Below, piece by piece: positions 41,575 to 44,101 of a DNA stretch of 44,101 nucleotides; the first letter of the stretch is position 1; each line of letters begins with the position of its first letter. The translations under genes were made by a program, and so were the position numbers. A model generated the notes under the pieces. That model did not search any database. It worked only from the letters and a program-made list of their open reading frames with translations, and was not told the DNA's origin. This DNA is from CAZYBU01 sp964645775. Lineage in GTDB: Bacteria > Spirochaetota > UBA4802 > UBA5550. The stretch covers positions 1 to 44,101 of the forward strand of contig CAZYBU010000029.1 of NCBI GenBank assembly GCA_964645775.1, written 5' to 3'.

Positions 41575-43632
41575 ATGAAGAAACAAAAAACGAAAACGAT
41601 TGTAAGAGATCCGAATATTTTTGCCTGGCCTGGCATGACGCCCCGGGAGATTGTAAAGGCTGTCCGGGACCTGGGTGCCGTGTCTCTTACCTCTGTGGGG
41701 ATGAGGGATGCGGGGCAGTCAGACTATAAGAACCGTCTCAGAATGTACGATCTAAAGAAGCTGGCCCCTTTCTATAACAGGATGGGTCTCTTCAGCTCGG
41801 AATGTCACGGCGGCGCACGATGGCACGTGGGAATCATGAACCGGATGGAGAGTCCCTTTGAGGAACTTCGAATCCTCAGGGATCAGATGCCCGATGTCCT
41901 GCTGCAAACCCTTGTTCGGGAAACGAACCTCTGGGGATATCGCCCCTATCCACCTGAGGTTATTGAACATGTTGTTCCAAGGATGGACATCGATGTCTGG
42001 AGATGCTTTTCCTTCCTGAATGATATTGATAATATGCGAATCGTGGCCGAAAGCGTGATGAAGCATGGAAGGTTCTTCCAGCCGTCTGTCTCCTTTACCC
42101 AGGCGGACTGGACTACAAATGAATACTATCTGGGAGTGGTGGACCGGATAGTTGAACTGACTTCCGGTGTTGACGAAACCATCCTGTGTATCAAGGACAT
42201 GGCCGGCGTGGGGAGTCCCAAGCGTATTGGTGAGCTGGTTGACGCCATTAAACAGAAGTACCCGGACCTTATAGTCCAGTACCACAGGCATATCACCGAT
42301 GGACTGGCCGTACCGGCATTATGCTCGGCGGCTAAAAGCGGAGCATCTATTCTGGATGTGGAAGAAGACTCTCTGGTCAGGTTCTATGGCCTTTCACCCA
42401 TTCTGGGGATTATTGCCTATCTCAGGGAATCGGGTCTTAAGGTTCACATTAACGAGACGGTAGCTGAAGAAGCAGTTGAGAACGCCCGTTCCTGGGTTGG
42501 TGACTACGAATGGGCCGAGTCCCCTTTCAAGGGGTACGATCACAGGATCACACGCTACCGTATGCCGGGAGGGGCCTTTCCAAGTTCTTTTGAACAGGCG
42601 GAGAAGGGAGGTTTCCTGGATCTGATGCCTTCAATCCTCCATGTTATGTCTCTATATAACAAAATCATACATTATTTCGATGTGACTCCCGGTTCTCAGA
42701 TAACCTGGGTAACCTGCTCAGGCATCGTAAATCGCTATGAAAAGGAACGTGGAAGTGCGGGTGTACAACACCTTATTGATCTTCTGTCCGATTACGTTGA
42801 AAATAAGAAGTGTAATTTCGATGCCATGAATAAGAAGGACCAGGAGGAACTGCTAACCCTTTTTGCCCACGCGCCAGGGGATTTTAAAAACCTGCTTTTG
42901 GGCCGGTACGGAAAGCTTCCCGATGTCTGGCCCGATGAATGGGTGTATAAGAGCGCCTTCGGGGAGAAATGGCAGGAGGCCATCGAAGAAAAAAATGATC
43001 CTGCCGGTGTGGATGACGATGTCACGGAAAGCATTACGGATCATTTTGTGGCGTTGCAGGAGACCCTGGGCCGGGAGCCGACAGAGGAGGAATTTATCCT
43101 CTATCTGATGCACCCTAAGGACTGTGTCACTTATATCACGTTTCGTGAAGAATACGGCGCTTCTCCTCATATGCTGCCAACCCGGGTATTTCGACATGGC
43201 CTTGTTAAAACAGGAAGCTCCGTAAATTTTGAATTGTGGGGAAAACCCTACAGTATCGAGCTGATATCAATCGGTGAAGAGCATGAGGGAATTATTCATG
43301 TGGTGGTAAAAATTAATCAGAAGACAAAGGTCTTCGAGGTTGAGACTCCCAGGGCTAAAAAGGTAGAAATTCGCAGAGCTACTGGAAAAAATGATGTGGG
43401 TGCCCCCATCAATGGCAGCGTCTGGAGGATAGGTAACACTGACAGGGGTACTGTTAAGGTTGGTGATATCGTTCACAAGGGAGAGGAAATCGCCAATCTG
43501 GAGGCCATGAAGATGGAAACGCCCATCCCGGCTCCCTTTGACGCTCGAATCGAGGAAATCACTGTTAAACTCAATGATACGGTAGAAGAAGGACAGCTGT
43601 TGTTCCGTCTGGATCCGGATAATATTGATTAA
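41575..43632 (+). CDS. Carboxyltransferase with biotin carrier domain (pyruvate carboxylase B-like)
   Basis: A 685-residue protein. The TIM-barrel carboxyltransferase (about 15-300) has metal ligands Asp45 (RDAGQSD, canonical DAHQS), carbamylated-lysine position Lys207 (CIKDMAGVGS) and His237/His239 (YHRHITDG). The next segment (about 300-470, GAFPSSFEQAE) is the PYC/OADA domain, and residues about 600-685 are a biotinyl domain with LEAMKMETP, biotinylated at Lys646. It takes carboxyl from biotin to pyruvate (to oxaloacetate), or the reverse, in the cytoplasm. No membrane partner is encoded nearby, so a pyruvate carboxylase is favoured over the sodium-pump decarboxylase. The His-to-Gly change in DAHQS and the divergent neighbour are reasons to doubt the exact substrate. 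Confidence 0.88.
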   Translation: MKKQKTKTIVRDPNIFAWPGMTPREIVKAVRDLGAVSLTSVGMRDAGQSDYKNRLRMYDLKKLAPFYNRMGLFSSECHGGARWHVGIMNRMESPFEELRILRDQMPDVLLQTLVRETNLWGYRPYPPEVIEHVVPRMDIDVWRCFSFLNDIDNMRIVAESVMKHGRFFQPSVSFTQADWTTNEYYLGVVDRIVELTSGVDETILCIKDMAGVGSPKRIGELVDAIKQKYPDLIVQYHRHITDGLAVPALCSAAKSGASILDVEEDSLVRFYGLSPILGIIAYLRESGLKVHINETVAEEAVENARSWVGDYEWAESPFKGYDHRITRYRMPGGAFPSSFEQAEKGGFLDLMPSILHVMSLYNKIIHYFDVTPGSQITWVTCSGIVNRYEKERGSAGVQHLIDLLSDYVENKKCNFDAMNKKDQEELLTLFAHAPGDFKNLLLGRYGKLPDVWPDEWVYKSAFGEKWQEAIEEKNDPAGVDDDVTESITDHFVALQETLGREPTEEEFILYLMHPKDCVTYITFREEYGASPHMLPTRVFRHGLVKTGSSVNFELWGKPYSIELISIGEEHEGIIHVVVKINQKTKVFEVETPRAKKVEIRRATGKNDVGAPINGSVWRIGNTDRGTVKVGDIVHKGEEIANLEAMKMETPIPAPFDARIEEITVKLNDTVEEGQLLFRLDPDNID

Positions 43633-43666
43633 TGGTTGACGACTCCGAAAAATTTTATTATTTCTA

Positions 43667-43694
43667 TTGACAGATTGAAGGGGTGATTTATCAA
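43667..43694 (+). promoter_or_regulatory. Candidate upstream rRNA promoter P1
   Basis: Perfect -35 TTGACA (43667-43672) and TATCAA (43689-43694) with a 16-bp spacer, 348 bp before 16S. Confidence 0.5.
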
Positions 43695-43779
43695 TCATCT
43701 TCACCGTTATGAAAAGAACGGGCTTAGCCTCGAAATTCGGCGATATTTTATTTTTTTATGGAATTTTCATCGAATTCTC

Positions 43780-43807
43780 TTGACAGAAAATCGGGGTGTT
43801 GTAAAAG
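43780..43807 (+). promoter_or_regulatory. Candidate downstream rRNA promoter P2
   Basis: Perfect -35 TTGACA (43780-43785) with TAAAAG (43802-43807) at 16 bp. Preceded by an AT-rich tract (tattttatttttttatgg) that could serve as an UP element. Tandem promoters are common in front of rRNA genes. Confidence 0.5.
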
Positions 43808-43955
43808 ATCATCTCACTCGGAGGAAAGGCCGGGAGAGCAGTATGAATCAGCAGTATGAGATTCAACATAATTAAGCGCCAGGATATGGCGAACTGGTTA
43901 TAGAAATCTCCGCGGGTTGTTTTGCCTTTGGAGGTTTTTTTATCTGTAACCCACA

Positions 43956-43970
43956 TGTTCTTTGAAAACT
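43956..43970 (+). promoter_or_regulatory. boxA antitermination element of the rRNA leader
   Basis: TGTTCTTTGAAAACT closely matches the boxA of bacterial rRNA leaders (NusB/NusE-binding), 72 nt before 16S. Confidence 0.8.
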
Positions 43971-43988
43971 GAGTAGTATTAAAATGTT

Positions 43989-44007
43989 CGGGTAAATTGA
44001 GTACCCG
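43989..44007 (+). promoter_or_regulatory. Leader hairpin between boxA and 16S
   Basis: CGGGTA, a 7-nt loop, TACCCG: a perfect 6-bp stem in the rRNA leader, perhaps part of the antitermination or processing signal. Confidence 0.45.
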
Positions 44008-44041
44008 TCAGATTTTGAACCAAATATCTCTTTGATATACT

Positions 44042-44101
44042 ATCATGGAGAGTTTGATTCTGGCTCAGAACGAACGCTGGCGGCGCGTCTTAAACATGCA
44101 A
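44042..44101 (+). rRNA. rrs: 16S ribosomal RNA, 5' end (truncated by the window)
   Basis: GAGTTTGATTCTGGCTCAGA, then ACGCTGGCGGCGCGTCTTAA and acatgcaa, is the start of 16S rRNA. Only about 60 of some 1,500 nt are present. Position 1 is set by alignment with E. coli numbering (GAGTTTGAT at 9-17). The GCGCGTCTTAAACATGCAA form fits Spirochaetota. Confidence 0.97.

Larger units (their letters stand above)
43633..44041 (+). other. rRNA promoter and leader region
   Basis: No protein gene is visible in these 409 bases. They contain two candidate promoters, the boxA antitermination site and a short hairpin, all described separately. A 66-codon minus-strand frame in this region has no support. Confidence 0.75.

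Noticed and set aside
43756..43956. 66-codon minus-strand frame in the rRNA leader
   Set aside because: Lies across rRNA promoter and leader; no domain and no ribosome-binding site.
1..44101. CRISPR arrays, tRNA genes, insertion sequences, prophage genes
   Set aside because: None seen: no regularly spaced repeats, no transposase or integrase, and no tRNA cloverleaf in the intergenic regions I read.

Overview
The window is chromosomal DNA of a spirochaete (phylum Spirochaetota). The last 60 bases are the 5' end of a 16S rRNA whose first bases (GAACGCTGGCGGCGCGTCTTAAACATGCAA-type start) are spirochaete-like. A flagellar switch gene (fliM) and several lipoprotein and outer-membrane genes with spirochaete-style signal sequences agree with this. 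The TTAAACATGCAA form resembles the Leptospira side of the phylum, but I cannot place the organism below phylum. The sequence holds one 10-N assembly gap, inside a histidine kinase gene.

Layout. 1-5.9 kb: an aminotransferase, a periplasmic TPR protein, pyruvate phosphate dikinase (ppdK) and a rhomboid protease. 6-11 kb: a large OmpA-type envelope protein coupled to a HAD phosphatase and a small membrane protein, then a lipoprotein with a zincin motif. 11-14.2 kb: htpG and a beta-barrel porin-like protein, each with a terminator. 14.3-19.6 kb: purM (minus), then a plus-strand run of overlapping genes (thioesterase, M55 D-aminopeptidase, PilZ-like protein), then a periplasmic protein coupled to fliM. 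19.6-26.1 kb: a degenerate LytM/M23 protein, pstS (minus), and a divergent pstB-phoU-phoB-phoR phosphate operon with a possible Pho box between. 26.2-31.5 kb: an RND/MMPL exporter with a periplasmic binding protein and a TPR lipoprotein, then panE. 31.6-38.4 kb: the most interesting region (below). 38.5-39.8 kb: small membrane proteins and cutA. 40.1-43.6 kb: a two-subunit biotin-dependent carboxylase. 43.6-44.1 kb: rRNA promoters, boxA leader and the start of 16S rRNA.

The 31.7-38.4 kb block is seven tightly packed plus-strand genes ending in one strong terminator: a PHP-like metal enzyme, an amphi-Trp domain protein, a PhoU-APH kinase fusion, a RimK-like ATP-grasp ligase, an HprK-related kinase, a CofD/YvcK-like protein and a second amphi-Trp protein. 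From memory, the ATP-grasp, HprK-related kinase B, CofD-like and amphi-Trp families are those that protein-family curators call the 'GAK system', a conserved cluster without a known function. Here it appears complete and is extended by two further enzymes that may belong to it.

How the genes work together: pstS/pstB/phoU/phoB/phoR form phosphate uptake and sensing, but the permease genes pstC and pstA are not in the window. ppdK and the biotin carboxylase pair suggest control of the PEP-pyruvate-oxaloacetate node. Many genes serve the envelope (OmpA protein, porin, rhomboid, LytM protein, lipoproteins, RND exporter).
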